Positions 63,102-64,000 of a DNA stretch of 64,000 nt are shown here, piece by piece. Every line of letters starts with the position of its first letter. Position 1 is the first letter of the stretch. The position numbers and the translations under genes are program-made. The DNA is from Betaproteobacteria bacterium (GTDB taxonomy: Bacteria; Pseudomonadota; Gammaproteobacteria; Burkholderiales; Usitatibacteraceae): assembly GCA_016708825.1 (NCBI GenBank), contig JADJEZ010000005.1:1-64000 (forward strand). The letters run 5' to 3'. The notes under the pieces are model-generated. The model was given only the letters and a program-made list of their open reading frames with translations. It did not search any database and was not told where the DNA came from.

Positions 63102-63123
63102 ACGGGCGCCCGAAGGCGCCCGT
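63102..63123 (-). terminator. Stem-loop terminator after panD
   Basis: ACGGGCGCC and GGCGCCCGT form a nine-base stem. On the minus strand the loop is C(TTCG)G, the extra-stable UUCG tetraloop, and TTTCG follows. It lies 28 bases past the panD stop and before mlaE. Confidence 0.65.
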
Positions 63124-63150
63124 GGCGGGTCAAAGACGCTGCGTGCCTGC

Positions 63151-63534
63151 TCAGGCGGCCATCTGCACGGGAATCGAGCCGCGCTTGTCCCGGATGGCGT
63201 TGTTCGCGTCGACGTAGACCAGGTCCGGCTTGTACTTCGCCGCCTCGGCTTCCGTGTACGCCGCGTAGGAGGCGATGATCAGCAGGTCGCCGCGGCGCGC
63301 CTTGTGGGCGGCGGCGCCGTTCACGGAAACGATTCCCGAGCCGCGTTCGGCCGCGATGGCGTAGGTCGTGAAGCGCTCGCCGTTGTTCACGTTGTAGATG
63401 TCGATCTGCTGGTACTCGCGGATGTCCGCCGCCTCCAGGAGGGCCTGGTCGATGGCGCACGACCCTTCGTAGTGCAGGTCCGAGCCCGTGCAGGTGACGC
63501 GGTGGAGCTTCGATTTGAGCATGGTGCGTTGCAT
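63151..63534 (-). CDS. panD: Aspartate 1-decarboxylase proenzyme
   Basis: Makes beta-alanine from aspartate for pantothenate. 127 residues. MLKSKLHRV start, self-cleavage site LHYEGSCAID near 20-30 (Gly-Ser; the Ser becomes the pyruvoyl group), VNNGERFTTYAI near 48-60 and KARRGDLLIIASYAAYTEAE near 90 are all conserved. GAGGAAC upstream. Follows panC by 93 bases and has a UUCG-loop terminator. Confidence 0.95.
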   Translation of the reverse strand: MQRTMLKSKLHRVTCTGSDLHYEGSCAIDQALLEAADIREYQQIDIYNVNNGERFTTYAIAAERGSGIVSVNGAAAHKARRGDLLIIASYAAYTEAEAAKYKPDLVYVDANNAIRDKRGSIPVQMAA

Positions 63535-63627
63535 GTGTTCCTCGTTCGGCAGGTACGACTGTGGCCAGTCTACCGGGCCTTTTTAGAGCATTGCCTCGAA
63601 ACTTCCCGCGGGCCCCGGCTTGCCTCG

Positions 63628-64000
63628 TCAGGCGCGGATGTCGAGGTTGTCGATCAACCGGGTCTTGCCGATCCAGGCCGCCCCGAGGACCACCAGATCG
63701 CGGTCTCCGGGGCCCGGAGGGGCCAGGCCGGACTGATTGCGCAGTGCAACATAATCGACGCGCCACCCGGCCGACGTCAAGTCCTTGATTGCGAAAGCGC
63801 AAAGCGCACCGAAGTCGCGCCGCCCGCTTTCGACCAGGTCCTTGATCCGCCGGAGATTCCGGTTGAGCCGCACCGCTTCGGTGCGTTCTTCAGAGGAGAG
63901 GTAGCCGTTCCGGGACGACAGGGCGAGGCCGTCCGGTTCGCGCACCGTTTCCGCCCCGACGATCGCGACCGGGTAGTTCAACTGCCGCACCAGGGCCCGG
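63628..64000 (-). CDS. panC: Pantoate-beta-alanine ligase, C-terminal part
   Basis: Joins pantoate and beta-alanine. 123 codons of the C-terminal half are in the window; the N-terminus, with the ATP-binding HxGH motif, lies beyond position 64000. REPDGLALSSRNGYLSSEER (KMSKS-like region) and DYVALRNQSGL with DLVVLGAAWIGKTRLIDNL are diagnostic. Frame intact. Confidence 0.93.
   Translation of the reverse strand, partial: RALVRQLNYPVAIVGAETVREPDGLALSSRNGYLSSEERTEAVRLNRNLRRIKDLVESGRRDFGALCAFAIKDLTSAGWRVDYVALRNQSGLAPPGPGDRDLVVLGAAWIGKTRLIDNLDIRA

Overview
The window is a contiguous, very GC-rich stretch whose gene families point to a betaproteobacterium (Burkholderiales or a neighbouring order): DUF2917 proteins beside a GcvA-like LysR regulator, a caa3-type oxidase with two subunit III genes, AlgZ/AlgR-like signalling, RuBisCO-like protein plus cupin, and dense operons whose genes overlap by ATGA or GTGA. 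This is inference from gene content; no rRNA is present.

Sequence quality is uneven. Positions 1-7070 hold seven recognisable genes on both strands (otsA, otsB, a GH15 glucosidase, a DUF1223 protein, inorganic pyrophosphatase, an HNH nuclease, a lipoprotein). All are cut by many one-base indels while conserved motifs survive on either side. That pattern suggests a low-coverage contig end rather than true decay. Further in, about ten otherwise intact genes carry one frameshift each, mostly an apparent missing base, and coxB has an in-frame TAG. G-runs of 32 and 15 bases are also present.

Layout. 7.4-14.6 kb (minus): a compact menaquinone operon, menF, menD-menH fused in one frame, menB, menC, menE. 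14.8-16.7 kb: two DUF2917 genes around a LysR gene, and a small repeat protein. 16.7-18.5 kb: queA, tRNA-Leu(CAA) with a duplicated 3' end, fau. 18.6-23.9 kb: a peptide-export locus of the NHLM type (cyclic-nucleotide-domain protein, a 55-residue HlyD-like stub, a C39 peptidase-ABC transporter, a second ABC transporter) facing a small gene for a double-glycine-leader peptide whose core is two TonB-box-like repeats. This is the most interesting part of the window. 24-30 kb: YwiC-like membrane protein, serine hydrolase, secreted protein, htpG, flavin disulfide reductase. 30.7-35.8 kb: cytochrome oxidase operon (subunits II with two haem c domains, I, III, III, IV), followed on the other strand by an orphan subunit II with a degraded CuA site.

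36.9-41.6 kb: DUF1269-like protein, a Met/Gly-rich Spy-like protein, a K+ channel with a zinc ribbon, an M20 amidohydrolase and an AAA ATPase under an AT-rich island. 41.9-48.7 kb: an alpha/beta hydrolase, then a MacAB-like export operon (fusion protein, ATPase, two permeases) with a beta-propeller protein inserted in it. 48.7-50.6 kb: RuBisCO-like protein, cupin and GYD protein, probably methylthio-sugar salvage. 50.7-57.4 kb: a six-gene minus-strand operon (DapA-like, RraA-like, LrgA, LrgB, HMG-CoA-lyase-like, CaiB-like) divergent from an IlvD/Edd dehydratase, probably catabolism of a hydroxy or sugar acid. 57.5-64 kb: a proline-rich TonB-like protein, a LytTR two-component pair, an Mla-type operon without its ATPase, and panC-panD.
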